DNA from: Chinchilla lanigera
Taxonomy: Eukaryota; Chordata; Mammalia; Rodentia; Chinchillidae
Direction of reading: 5' to 3'
NCBI RefSeq assembly: GCF_000276665.1
Contig: NW_004955467.1
Coordinates: 1,035,555-1,099,554 of the forward strand
DNA: 64,000 nt
A program made the position numbers and the translations under genes. The notes under the pieces were generated by a model. That model had not been told where the DNA came from, made no database searches, and saw nothing but the letters and a program-made list of their open reading frames with translations. This document shows, one piece after another, positions 20,905-31,471 of this stretch (its first letter is position 1; every line of letters begins with the position of its first letter).

Positions 20905-22193
20905 GAAAACATTCCTAAAATTTATCTGGAACCAGAAGAGACCTAGAATAGCAAAAGCAATCCTGGGCAACAAAGGCAAGGCAGGAGGTACCACAATCCC
21001 TGATTTGAAATTATACTACAAAGCTACTGTGATAAAATCAACATGGTATTGGCAAATAACAGACCTGAAGATCAGTGGAACAGACTGGAAGATGCAGACA
21101 CAACCACAAAGACACTCAGCTACCTTATCTTTGACAAAGGGGCCAAACACATTCACTGGAAGAAAGATAGCCTCTTTAATAAATAGTGCTGGAAAAACTG
21201 GCTTTCCACATGCTGAAGCCTAACACTAGACCCAAGCTTATCACCATGCACCAAAATAAAGTCAAAATGGCTTAAAAATTTAAATATTAAAACAGAAACA
21301 CTAGATCTAATGGAAGAGAAAGTAAGTGGAAGTCATAAAGACATAGGAGTAGGTAGAGAGTTCCTGAACAAAAACCAAACTGCACAGTAAATACTTCAAA
21401 GAATCAACAACTGGGGTCTCATCTTCTTGAAAAGTTTTTGCACATCTAAAGAAATCACCACAAAGATAAACCTATGAATTGGGAAAAGATTTTAGCCAGC
21501 TGTCTCTCAGACAAAGGATTCCTGTCTGGAACATATAAAGAATTTTTAAAAATCAGGCCCCCCAAATTCAAAGGCCCAATACAAAAATGGGCATCTGAGA
21601 TGAATACACACTTCTCACGTGAAGAAATACAAATGGCAAATAAGTGCATGAAAAAATGTTCAACATCATTAGTCATTCAAGAAATGCAAATTAAAACAAC
21701 ACTGAGATTCCATCTTACCCCAGAAAGAATGGCTGTCATCAAGAAATCAACCAATAACAAATGCTGGAGGGGCTGTGGGGAAAAGGAAACTCTTCTCCAC
21801 TGTTGGTAGGAGTGTAGACTGGTACCAGCACTGTGGAAATCAGTTTGGAGATTCCTCAGTAAAGTAGGATTAGAGGTCCCATTCAATCCAGCTATTCCCC
21901 TCCTGGGTATTTTTCCAGAAGAACTGAAAGCATCACACCACAGTGATAAATGTGCACCTATGTTTATAGCAGTGCAATTTGTAATAGCTAAATCTTGGAA
22001 ACAACCCAAATGTCCATCAACTGAGGAATGGATAAAAAAGATATGGTATTTTTATACAATGGAGTATTACTCAGCTATAAAGAAAGATAAACTCAAGGCT
22101 TTTATAGGTAAATGGATGCAACTAGAGACCATACTCATTAGTGAAATAAATCAGATCCACATGTGTAAATATCATATTTCCTCCCTAGTATAA
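20905..22193 (+). pseudogene. L1 ORF2 C-terminal region remnant
   Basis: Resumes with 'KIYLEPEE', the post-RT region, then '[18 protein letters not shown]'. Open pieces at 21474-21809, with the Cys-rich box 'CWRGCGEKETLLHCW', and 21960-22193, 'WIKKIWYFYTMEYYSAIKKD', up to the natural stop. The RT core, including the FADD box, is missing upstream. Confidence 0.9.
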
Positions 22194-23065
22194 GAATCTG
22201 AAAGAGTAAATAAAATCTGAAAGGTACAATAGATACTGTGAAAGGGAAAAGAAACTGCTGAAATAGGAAGGAGCAACTGGGATGAAGGAGAGGAGAGGAA
22301 AAAGAAGGAAGAGGAAAAAATTATGTATATATATACACAGGCTAGCTAGGATAATTGTACTACTAATATCTGTTGGTTTATTGAAAGGAACTGTTAACGT
22401 GTAATTGTTTGATCAGTCTTCCATGCCTATATCTGGTTATGTGTGGAACCATTTTGAAGATGACATTGTGTAGTATAACAAACATTGTTAATATCCTCTC
22501 ACTATGTTTTGAAATTCTGTATTGTTTTTATTGCTTTCTATGCTGTTTTGTTTATGTATTTGTTTTTGTTATGGTGGTTTTTTTAAAAAATGAAAAGCAA
22601 AATTTATATGTATATATAAGGATAGCTGCAGTAGGTGTGGTGCTGATGTCTGTGGTTTATTGAGAGGAACAGTCAATGCTTAAAGTTTTCTTTTTTCTTG
22701 GCCAATTTACATGCTTGAATTTGGTAATTAGAGTGACTGATCTGAAAACAATATGCTGTATAAGAACCATTGTTGAACTCCTACCATTTTGTAGGGTGAA
22801 GCTCTGCATCATTTCCAATGTTTTTTAAAATTATTTTTATTTTTTTCTTTTTACTTTTTACTGTCTTTGTTTGATCAGTCTTACATTCTTATGTCTAATG
22901 GATTGAGCAACTTCATTGAAGATAACAGTATGTAATGTAGCAACCATTATAAATTTCTATCATTTTGCCTGGAGGTCATGTATCATTTTTGTTGTTTTTG
23001 TGTTGTTTTGATTTTGTATTCATTGTTGTTTTGTAAGTTTTTAGATTTTTAAATTTAAAAAAAAA
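22194..23065 (+). repeat. L1 3'UTR with three diverged repeat units
   Basis: Purine-rich start ('gaaggagaggagaggaaaaag'), then three related segments. The landmark 'aacattgttaatatcctctcac' at 22481 recurs as 'aaccattgttgaactcctacc' at 22764 and 'caaccattataaatttctatc' at 22941. 'ttgatcagtctt' is shared by units 1 and 3. T-rich spacers separate them. Ends in A-rich sequence. Confidence 0.75.
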
Positions 23066-23077
23066 GGACCCTATAAT

Positions 23078-23220
23078 GCAGGCACGGTGGCACACACCTG
23101 TAATCCTAGCCCTCAAGAGACTGAAGCAGGAGGATTGGCACAAGTTCAAGACCAGACTGGGCTACATAGTGAGTTCAAGGCCAGCCTGGACTATATAACA
23201 AGACTTTTATCTCAAAAAAA
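23078..23220 (+). repeat. B1 SINE directly at the L1 3' end
   Basis: 'ggcacggtggcacacacctg' to 'agacttttatctcaaaa'. AAGGACCCTATA before and AAGGACTCTAATA after look like a decayed target duplication. Confidence 0.88.
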
Positions 23221-23244
23221 ATTTTTTTTAAATTAAAAAAACCC

Positions 23245-23480
23245 CAAGGACTCTAATACATTGAATTGATAAACTATAGGAGGAGTTAGACAGAAAACAT
23301 AACAAAAAACTCAGGTTGTCAGAAACTGTGTGGAAAAAATAAAGCAGGGTGGTATTGTAGTGAATCACCTGTGGGACAACAATTAGTAAGAAGTTGATGT
23401 AGTTAATAATAAACTTTACTTATCATGTGTTAGAGAGTATGAAAATATGGGAAAAGACTAGACCTTAGATAAGATGCTGT
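23245..23480 (-). repeat. L2 LINE fragment, right part of the split copy
   Basis: 'ggagttagacagaaaacataac' and 'ggaaaaaataaagcagggtgg' follow antisense L2 and continue the copy interrupted at 17947. Confidence 0.6.
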
Positions 23481-23489
23481 GAAAAATCT

Positions 23490-23600
23490 CAGGTTTTCTA
23501 TATTCAAGTTGTGTGGCTTCAAGAAAATTATCTAACCACTCTGATTCCCAGTTTCTTAATGCCCTAGAGGGGGAAATAATAACTAGTCCATGGTGGTTTT
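23490..23600 (+). repeat. MIR SINE fragment
   Basis: 'gttgtgtggcttcaagaaaattatctaacc' then 'cccagtttcttaatg' follow the MIR core ('tgtgtgaccttgggcaagtt...'). Confidence 0.65.
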
Positions 23601-23614
23601 TCAATTACGACAGA

Positions 23615-23683
23615 GCTGGGGATGTCCTTTAGTGGTAAAATGCTTAATTGGTATGCATGAGGCCTCGGTTCCATCTGCAGCAC
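23615..23683 (+). repeat. Old ID-type SINE
   Basis: 'agctggggatgtcctttagtgg', 'tgcatgaggcctcggttcc', then an A/C-rich tail. Confidence 0.7.
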
Positions 23684-23828
23684 TGAAAAACAAATAAACA
23701 AACCAACAGCAGCCTAAGCAAAAAACCAAACCAAACCAAACCTAGAAAAGTGTTTGAGCTGTAATAGTTGCTTAATAAATAGCTAAAATACTATTAGCTT
23801 AATTTTATTCATCAAAAACTTTATATTA

Positions 23829-23846
23829 TGATGATGATGATGATGT
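23829..23846. repeat. (GAT)n microsatellite
   Basis: Six ATG/GAT units next to a B1 tail. Confidence 0.85.
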
Positions 23847-23856
23847 TTTTGTCTTT

Positions 23857-23992
23857 CTTTGAGACAGGGTTTCACTATGCAGTACAGGTGGGCTTTGAAC
23901 TCACTTTGTAGCCCAGGTGCCCTCAAACTCAGCAATTCTCCTGCCTCAGCCTCCTGAGTACGGGGATTACAGGTGTGCGCCATCATGCCCAG
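23857..23992 (-). repeat. B1 SINE
   Basis: 'gagacagggtttcactatgc', 'gaactcactttgtagcccag', 'gcgccatcatgcccagc'. Confidence 0.88.
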
Positions 23993-24368
23993 CTTTTTCA
24001 TATACTCTTGGCTAAACTTTTTTGAGGGCATATATAACAGAAAGGGAAATGTATTTGTACTGAACATTGTGTCAGAACAAATTTTGGTACATCAGAGAAC
24101 AGTTCTGGTTCATGAACACCTGTACTATCACTGTTTTATTTCTTTTGCACTGAGGAGGAACTATTTTTGATTTGAAGGTTTCTGTTTATTCATGCTGGCA
24201 GAGATACAGGCTGGGATCCTACCAGGCCATAGGCAAGAGCACAGGCAATCAGAAGATACTACGTCTGACAGGGCTTCTGCAAATTTCCATTGTGGGGATT
24301 CTGAGGCCATGCTGAAGTCATTCTTTTTCAGGTAGGCAGCCCAATCAAATGCTGTCCCAGGGTGGAGC
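23993..24368. other. Single-copy-like stretch
   Basis: Nothing recognised. ORF 23973-24170 (65 codons) has no motif. Confidence 0.4.
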
Positions 24369-24785
24369 AGGGTATAGAATCTTAGTTACTTTTCTCTCAT
24401 TGCTGAGACAAAATACCCGATACCCAAAGTTAAAGGGGAAAGGTTTATTTAGCTCACAGTTTATAGAGGTTTCAGACTATAGTTGGTCAGCTCTAAGGCA
24501 GAGCGGCACATGGTGGAAGGGTCTCACAGAGGAGAACACTTCATGACACCCACAAGGTAGCAGGAGCAACAAGGGACTTTAATAGCGTCTTTCTGCCCCT
24601 TTTATACCCTATCCAGGCTACCATGGTTAAGGCAGTGCCAAACCAGTCAGTGGACCCGATTTAGCAATCACACAAACTTAACCCCAGCACTGTACTATGA
24701 ATCAGTCACATGCTCTAGATCCAGCCACCTCTGAAATAGCTCTACCTATGACCCTATGGGGGACATCTAAACACAAGCCATAAGA
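24369..24785 (-). repeat. ERVL-MaLR solo LTR
   Basis: Minus-strand reading: 'ttatggcttgtgtttagatgtcccc' to 'gagaaaagtaactaag', with 'aaactgtgagctaaataaacc' inside. No internal sequence. Confidence 0.83.
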
Positions 24786-25177
24786 GAGAGGTGAGGGGAC
24801 AGGGTAGCAGGTAAGGCAGAATTAAGAAGCCTGGAACAGGTTATTTATGAATAACCAATAAAGAGGTATCTCTCACTTGGTTGACCCTAAATTGATGGAT
24901 AAAGGATTCAGCCTAGACCTTTATCTACTACCCTGTATAGTTTATATTTTTACTTCTCCTTCTCTAATAATTTGTTCTCCCTCTACTTATAAACATCCTT
25001 CCATGCTTCCTATCATTAAAAAAAAAAGAAAGTCCACCAGAGTCCTCTGTTCTGACTTTTAACTTCCTTTCATGGCTGTTTTTAGGAGTAGTCTGTCTCT
25101 ACTTCTTTTACCTTTCACTTCCTCCTTAATTCTGTGATCAAGAATTATCTTGACTCTTGGTAGAGTCAGCAGTGATA
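24786..25177. other. Single-copy-like stretch
   Basis: No gene or named repeat. Confidence 0.4.
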
Positions 25178-25185
25178 GTCTAGGG

Positions 25186-25266
25186 CAGTGATGGTGAACC
25201 TTTTAAGAGTTTTCAATGTTACAAGCAGCCCGCTGCGGCATGCGTGCCATAGGTTCACCCCCACTG
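25186..25266 (-). mobile_element. SPIN-like hAT MITE with perfect 8-bp duplication
   Basis: An 81-bp element with inverted ends CAGTGATGGTGAACCT (left) and CAGTGGGGGTGAACCT (right, read inward), matching at 14 of 16. Flanked by GTCTAGGG at 25178-25185 and 25267-25274, a duplication of hAT length and close to the hAT-preferred NTCTAGAN. The left end continues TTTT and the right end continues ATGGCACGCATGCC, the two different subterminal sequences of the SPIN family as I remember it. Internally deleted, no coding sequence. It would need a hAT transposase supplied elsewhere. Confidence 0.85.
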
Positions 25267-25364
25267 GTCTAGGGCATGCTCACTGTCTGCTGGACATTGC
25301 CAGTAGTATGTTGTGGGCATTTTAGACCAATGCGAATTTCTGCAGGAGTTGGCTCCACTTTCAT

Positions 25365-25895
25365 AGGATGATTATTTTAAAATATATCCACAAATTCTTT
25401 GATACTTTTCCTTTTAAGAGATGGAGCTTGATGTTTCTATTCGGCTGGACTTCGTGACTCCTTTAGAATTCATAGAGTAAGACAGAAGTGATGGTATGGA
25501 ACTTCAGGGACTAGACTGTTAGAGGCATTGTGTCTTCCTCCTCTTTTCTCCCTTTCTTTGGAAAGCCAACTGCAATATTGGAGGGGTTATTCTACAGCCA
25601 AGCAGAGAGGTTCATTTGGCAAGGAACCAAGTCTCCCACTAACAGCCAGCATTGCCTTTCCCGGCATGAGAGTGAACTGGAAAGTGAACCCTCTAGCCCA
25701 GTTGAGCCTTCAGGTGGTGTTGCCCTAGCTGATGTCCTGATTGCAACCTTGTGAGAAGCCCTCAACTTGACCCAACCAGCTTAGCCTCCCCTAGATTCCT
25801 GACCCACAGGAACTGTGATGTAATAACATGTTTGCTGTTTTAAGCTGCCAAAATTTGTGGGTAATTTGTTATATAGCAAGAGTTATGGCAATTTA
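25365..25895 (+). repeat. MLT1-type ERVL-MaLR LTR
   Basis: 3' part 'gattcctgacccacaggaactgtg', 'taagctgccaaaatttgtgggtaatttgttatatagcaa' is the MLT1 end. ORFs inside (66-74 codons) are incidental. Confidence 0.75.
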
Positions 25896-26059
25896 ACCCA
25901 AGTGCACATGGCAAACCTGTTTTCCCAGGCCCAGCAAATTATACCCAAACCAGAAAACTCTTGCTTCCTCTCCAAGATGCAAGCCATGACCAAGTCCTCT
26001 TATTTCCACTAGGTGTCTGTTAATTCAGCTTGTTCTAACTGTCCTTGTCACTTTCTTAT

Positions 26060-26165
26060 TTATTATTTTTCAGGTAGCCTGTTTAAACTGCCTCCAGTTT
26101 TACTCCCTTGTAATCCAGCCTCCACTTTGCCATCAGAGAGGTCATTCTGGATTGGGGGGGGAGTG

Positions 26166-26208
<43 letters not shown>

Positions 26209-26800
26209 AGGCAGGTTCTCGCTGTGCAGTTCAGGCTGGCCTTGAGCTCACTTTGTAGCCCAGGCTGGTCTCGAACTTGCAAGGATCCTTCTGCCTCAGC
26301 CTCCCAAGTGCTGGGATTGCAGGCATGTGCCACCACAACCTGCTCAGAGCAGTCATTCTAAAATGTGAACTTGATCATCTTTCTTCTTGGGTTAAATTGT
26401 CCTCACTGAGTAGAAGTAATCACCACCTTCACAATGCAGGTAAAGCGTTTGAAATTTCATTCTAGCCTTGCCCTGCAGTTCTGTCTCCTGTCTCATGCAT
26501 CAGAAATGGCTTAGGGTTGCCAGAACCTGCTGTGGCTGTTCCTGTTTCTGTGAGTCAGTGCATGATGCCCTCTCTGCTTTTGGAAGGCTTTCACCACCTC
26601 TCTGAAGCATTCTCTGCCTACTGACAGGCATTCCTCAGCTCTTTCCCTTCCTCCCCAGTGGCTACCTCTATAATTGCTGTGCTCACTTCACTGTAATGCA
26701 TGGTTTCTCAGCTAACATCTGGCTCACAATTAGACTGTGAATCCCGCTTGATCAGGGGTCATGCCCTGTTCATGTCTTTTTGTTGTTGTCAGTGGTGGTG
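26060..26800 (+). repeat. L2 LINE 3' region, split by a B1
   Basis: 'atccagcctccactttgcc', 'gtcattctaaaatgtgaacttgatcatctttcttc', then 'agactgtgaatcccgcttgatcaggggtc', which corresponds to the L2 'actgtaagctccttgagggcag' segment. Confidence 0.75.
26169..26343 (-). repeat. B1 SINE with long T tract and extra 3' nucleotides
   Basis: Antisense B1 preceded by about 40 T. Target duplications CAGAGAGGTCATTCT (26134-26148) and CAGAGCAGTCATTCT (26345-26359). Nineteen nucleotides, 'ggattggggggggagtgtc', lie between the left duplication and the T tract. Confidence 0.88.
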
Positions 26801-26869
26801 CGTCTCTGAACTTAAAGTTTTTTGATATTATTTGGTTTTTGTGGTAAGAGTATAGGAGTTACCCTCTTA

Positions 26870-27485
26870 AAGGATTAAATGTACAATAAATTCTTGTTAA
26901 TTATAGGGACAGTGTTATACTGCAGATCTCTAGAGCTTATCCATCTTCCGTAATTGACACTTAATGCCAGTTAATTAGTAACTTCCCCTTTCCCTTCCCC
27001 AAACCCCTAGCAGTTACCGCTTCACAACTTGATTTAGTGAACTGAGCTTTTTTAGATACACTATGTAAGTGGAATCATGCGATATTTGTTTTTCTCTGAC
27101 TGGTTTATGTCTATTAGCATAGTTTCCTAAAGGTTCACCCAGATTTTTTGAAAGGCTGACTGTTATTTCGTTGTGTGTTCTGTGTATACATTTACTCCTA
27201 GGTAAGCATGTGGGCTGTCTCTGCCTCTTGGCCAAATAGTGCTATAATGTACATAGGAATGCTGATAGCTCTTTCAGTTCTTTTGTGTATATATTGATCC
27301 CAGTACAGTTCTACATTTGATCTTTTAAGGAGGTCCTACCTTTGATTTAAGGAACCCCCGTACTGTCTCCTGTGGCAGTTGTGTCATCTCATCCCCCAGT
27401 AACTGTGCACAAGCGTTCCCTTTGCTCTCTGTTCTCTGTCATTTGGCGTTTTTGGTGGTTGCCATCCTGACAGGTGTGTGTCCTG
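26870..27485 (-). repeat. Old L1 (L1M) 3' fragment
   Basis: 'gtggaatcatgcgatatttg', 'ctgttatttcgttgtgtgttc', 'aaatagtgctataatgtacatagg' follow the antisense L1M 3' pattern. Confidence 0.65.
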
Positions 27486-28329
27486 TTCATTTTCAGTCTC
27501 TAGCACTTAATGGAGTGTTTGAGCAGGGTGCCGGAAACTTTCAGCTTAATGTGGATTCCACAGTTAACAGTTGCAGAGTACACAAATGTAACTTTGTTTC
27601 TTTGACCCTGAACTTAGCTCTGCACCATAAATTGTTTCTCCAAAAGGGCAGTGATGTACCTTTAGTGCTGGGGGAGCCTGGCTCATTTCATTGTACCTGT
27701 CTGCATAGGCTTCATTAGTTGTTGGCATCATGCTCGTGTCTAGACTGAAACCTTCGAGTCCCTTTCTTCTCTGTGTTGGTCTCCTTGGGCTTGCTCCTTA
27801 ATAAAGTGAGAGTTATCCAGGCATGCAGGGCGGGGCGCAGCCACTTCAGTGTCCTTCTTAGCCATGTTCCCAGGGCTGGCTGCAAGGGACTCTCTGTGGG
27901 GCCCTCTGGCCCATCTTTCTGGCCACGAGGGTCTCCTGAGCACTGAGCATCTTTAGGAGGCCTTCACAGTACCACTGAGTTGTCTGGGATTTCTGTTACT
28001 TGCCCCCTTCTGAATCCCAAGTCTTAGCATGGGATGGAGAAGGGTAGAAGGTATAGATTCCTTTTCAGAAATATAACAGCATCTTTAAAAGAAAAAAATA
28101 ATTCTTCTATAGAAAACCTTAACTTCCAACAGATACATGCTGTGAATTTATGGGCCTATTTTAGGGTAGAAAGCCATGACTATTCACTGTAACTGTTAAC
28201 ATATAAATATTAAATGATTATAAAATTAATTATGCCATGCTTCATATATTTGTAAAAGGGATCACACTGTGATCTTTCAATATTTATCATAGCCTAGGAT
28301 AGAATCCAGACACTTTCTATTTAATTTCT
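27486..28329. other. Single-copy-like stretch
   Basis: Includes a 98-codon plus ORF (27422-27718) and a 67-codon minus ORF (27740-27943), neither with a motif. No named repeat seen. Confidence 0.4.
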
Positions 28330-29195
28330 ATTTATGTTCATAGAAAGCCAAGGTCAAAATTATAGATCATCAAATTGAAGTGAACAGACACTTCTCAGAA
28401 GCACAAGAGGACAATAAATACATAGAGAAATGCTCAACATCACTGACTATTAGAGAAATGAAAATTAAAACAACACTGAGTTTTTATCTCACCCCAGAAA
28501 GAATGGCCATCATCAAGAAATCAAATAAAATAACAAATGCTAGAGAGGCTGTGGGCATGGGGGGAACCCTTCTACATTTTTGGTGGGAATGTAAACTAGT
28601 AAAATCATTATGGAAATCAGTATGGAGATTCCTCAAAAAAAACGAAACTAGAAATTCTATTTGACCCAGGTATTCACCTTCTAGATATCTTCTTGAAAGA
28701 GTTAAAGATATTGTATTATAGTGAGTGATATGTACATACCCATGTTTATAGCAGCACAAATTATAATAGCTAAATCGTGAACATGGCCTATATATTCATT
28801 AGCAGATGAATGGATAAAGAAAATATGATATTTACACACAATAGAGTACTACTGTGCCATAAAGAAAGATAAATTTGAGTCATTTGTAGGAAAATCTTGA
28901 AACCATAATGTTAAGTGAAATAAAGCAGACATACAAGTGTAAATATTGCATAGTCTCTGTTATATGAGAAATCCAAAGTATAAATAAGGAGCAAAATAAA
29001 AGGTAGATAATAGAAAGTAGGGATATAGATCTCTGTCAAAGAGGAAGAAAATCCAGAGATGGAGGGAGAGGGGAGGAGGAGAAGGGAAAAGGATGAAAAA
29101 AGGAATTAAGATGCATTATGTACAGGTATCAACCCCCCACAAGGGATGTAAACCTCATGCATTGCAAACATATATTAATAAATAAAAAGTATATA
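28330..29195 (+). repeat. 5'-truncated L1: ORF2 tail plus 3'UTR
   Basis: ORF 28380-28664 is ORF2 C-terminal: '[20 protein letters not shown]', then '[20 protein letters not shown]' after a damaged Cys box. Then 'ataaagaaagataaatttgag' and a purine-rich 3'UTR ending 'taataaataaaaag'. Same subfamily as 12720-13215. Confidence 0.9.
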
Positions 29196-29799
29196 TACAA
29201 AAAAGATGTGGGTAGCAGCATTAAAAAAGAATTATAGGTCATCAGAAATGATAACAAAAGTTTAGCTCTCACATATTTATATTCAGGTTAAATATGGATG
29301 CAGAGATTCTAGTAATTCCTTACTAAAGGTTATTTTCCACCTTTTGTCACTTCCTGAGTTAGCAAACATATTTCACTTAAAACCTGGAAGGCTGAACATT
29401 TTTATCTAGTAGATATAGGTGAGCAGATTCCTAACCTACTATTTGATTACCTTTGATTGTGGAAAATATTTCTTCATATCATTTTGCATCTTTCCAGTGT
29501 TTTAAGTATACCAATAACATATCAAAATGCATCTCTCCAGTTTGTGAAGAAGTTTCAGCTACTGGGGAGTCAAACTGAAGGAGATCCAGCTACCTATAAT
29601 GCGGTTCTGCTTTATCAACATTCCCTAAACTCTTAGCATTGAAATCATGATAGTTTGGCTAAGAGTCAAGCTGCCTCAAATACTAATTACTGAAACACAC
29701 TACTTAAGTGAGTTCATACAATATTTACTTGAGATCGTAGAAGTTATCAGCACATTTATCTGTGTTATCAAGGTCATGAAGAAATAGTTGTTTTTATTT
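29196..29799. other. AT-rich stretch
   Basis: No gene or named repeat. Confidence 0.4.
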
Positions 29800-29908
29800 T
29801 TTGACACAGGGTCTTGCTATGTAGCCCAGGGCAGCCTCTAACTCATGACAATGCTCCTGCCTCAACTGAGTGCTGGGATTACAGGTGTGTGCCACCATGC
29901 CTCTCAGG
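29800..29908 (-). repeat. B1-like SINE
   Basis: 'gacacagggtcttgctatgtag', 'gctgggattacaggtgtgtgccaccatgcctc'. Lacks most of the middle. Confidence 0.8.
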
Positions 29909-30061
29909 AATACTTTTTTTTGTCATCCCTCATTTTACATGTCTATGTAAATGCCTTGCCCTTTAACAACCAGTGCACTTCCATATGGGAAAACAGACAC
30001 TGATATCTACTGACCATACTGCACGTGGAAAAGACAAATAAATGGTCCATGACCACAGTTT

Positions 30062-30450
30062 GATATCAAAATCTGGGGATGCTCATGTTCTTTATATAAA
30101 ATGGCACAGTATCTGCATATAACCTATACATATCTCCCTGTTTACTTTAAGTATCTCTAGATTACTTATAATATTGAGTGCAATGTAACTAGTTGTTATA
30201 CTAAATTGATTGGGGATCAGTGACAAGAAAAATGCCTGTATATTCAGTATCGACACAATTTTTTTTTGTTTTTTTGACACAGGGTTTCACTCTGTGTTTT
30301 AGGCTGGCTTTGAACTCACTTTGTAGCCCAAGCTGGCCTCGAACTCGCAGCAATCCTCCTGCCTCAGCCTCCTGTAGACATAATTTTTAAGAAATATTTT
30401 CAATCCAAGGTTTAATCCTAGGAAGTTGAACCTGGAGATATGAAGAACTG
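30062..30450 (-). mobile_element. MER2-like Tigger relic, split by B1
   Basis: Antisense of the MER2 pattern: 'ctgcatataacctatacatatctccctg', 'tctctagattacttataatattgagtgcaatg', 'tgacaagaaaaatgcctgtatattcagta', then 'ttaagaaatattttcaatccaagg' beyond the inserted B1. Confidence 0.85.
30262..30373 (-). repeat. Truncated B1 SINE inside MER2
   Basis: 'gacacagggtttcactctg', 'ggctttgaactcactttgtagccc', ending at 'cctcagcctcctg'. Flanks GACACAATTTTT and GACATAATTTTT. Confidence 0.85.
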
Positions 30451-30869
30451 ACTATACAAAGGTTAAATTATTTTGATCATCAGCTCTTCTCTGAGGAAGA
30501 CACTGTGGTACATATCAGTATTAAACACACCATCTTTTATCCTATGGCAATATTCGTTTTCTTCCCCATTGTCCATCAGTGTGGACCCCTGGCCCCTTTC
30601 CTACCCTGTACCAGGCCCTTATATGTGAACCTCAGATATGGAAGATGCTGACTTATGCCCCAAAACATTTACTTAACTTTTCATTACTGTGTGTTCTGTA
30701 CCTGTTTTTTTGTTGTTGTTTTTTTAATCTCCAATAGGTGCAACTTTGAATGATGCCTCATAGTTGGGATCCTTTCCTTTTGATAATAAAAAAATTGCCA
30801 ATTTCGCCCTGAGAAACATTATTTTGCCTTGAGGATGACCTCAATTGGTTTACCAAAGAGGCCATTGTA
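30451..30869. other. Single-copy-like stretch
   Basis: No gene or clear repeat. Confidence 0.4.
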
Positions 30870-31052
30870 TTATTATGCATGGGATGCACTGTGAGAAATA
30901 ACCATTCTGTTGTTGTGTAGGTATCGTAGAGTGGACTTACACAAACTAAGATGGTTAAGACATCACTAGGTGATATAATCTTATGGGACCCCTGTGGTAT
31001 ATGCAGTCCGTCACTGACCAAGATGTCATTACACAGTGTATCACTATAATTT
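30870..31052 (+). mobile_element. Tigger-type DNA transposon fragment, tentative
   Basis: 'atataatcttatgggacccctgtggtatatgcagtccgtcactgacc' followed by 'cattacacagtgtatcac' resembles the end of a common mammalian Tigger MITE. The family name is not certain. Confidence 0.55.
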
Positions 31053-31267
31053 GAAAGTGATCTGATTTTCTGCTACTATTGCAGAAGCTTCATAAAAGCA
31101 CTGTGGCCCTCGGAGCAGATGATTCAATAACTCAATAAATTCTGTTTTAGTATTTACCTTTGTGCTTCTGGCCCATCACTTGTCTCTCCAGTGTGCAGTT
31201 GAGTCCTATTCAGTAGTGATTATTGTAGTTGTTAAGAATCGTATTTATATCACTCCCACATGGCTTT

Positions 31268-31350
31268 TTTTTTTTTGCACTGGGGATTGAACCCAGGGCC
31301 TTGTGCATGCCAAGTAGGCCCTCTGTCACCAAACTACATCCCCAGATATT
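31268..31350 (-). repeat. ID-type SINE
   Basis: 'gcactggggattgaacccagg', 'gcatgccaagtaggccctctg', 'actacatccccag'. Confidence 0.78.
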
Positions 31351-31357
31351 TTTATTT

Positions 31358-31471
31358 TACTTATTGAGACACAGTCTAACTGTGTTGCCCAGGCTGGCCT
31401 CTAATTTGTGATCTTTCTGCTTTAGCCTCCCAAGTAGCTGGGATTATAGGTGTGCACCACCACACCTGACT
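31358..31471 (-). repeat. Old B1-like SINE
   Basis: 'ttgagacacagtctaactgtg', 'cctcccaagtagctgggattatag', 'caccaccacacctgac'. Confidence 0.75.

Larger units (their letters stand above)
17956..23065 (+). mobile_element. Near full-length L1 retrotransposon, RT core deleted
   Basis: A 5.1-kb L1 flanked by 8-bp target duplications GGACCCTA (17948-17955 and 23066-23073). Order: 5'UTR tandem units of about 80 bp (17956-18180), ORF1 (about 18184-19302, broken), ORF2 endonuclease region, part of RT, an internal junction near 20900 that removes the central RT with its catalytic aspartates, ORF2 C-terminal region to 22193, a 3'UTR of about 870 bp made of three diverged repeats, and a short A-tail. Many stop codons. 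An ID SINE sits in ORF1. The presence of 5' units shows insertion as a full-length copy. It cannot move by itself. Confidence 0.93.

Noticed and set aside
23829..23846. CRISPR-like or coding repeat
   Set aside because: A simple (GAT)n run at a B1 tail. No spacer-repeat arrays exist in the window.
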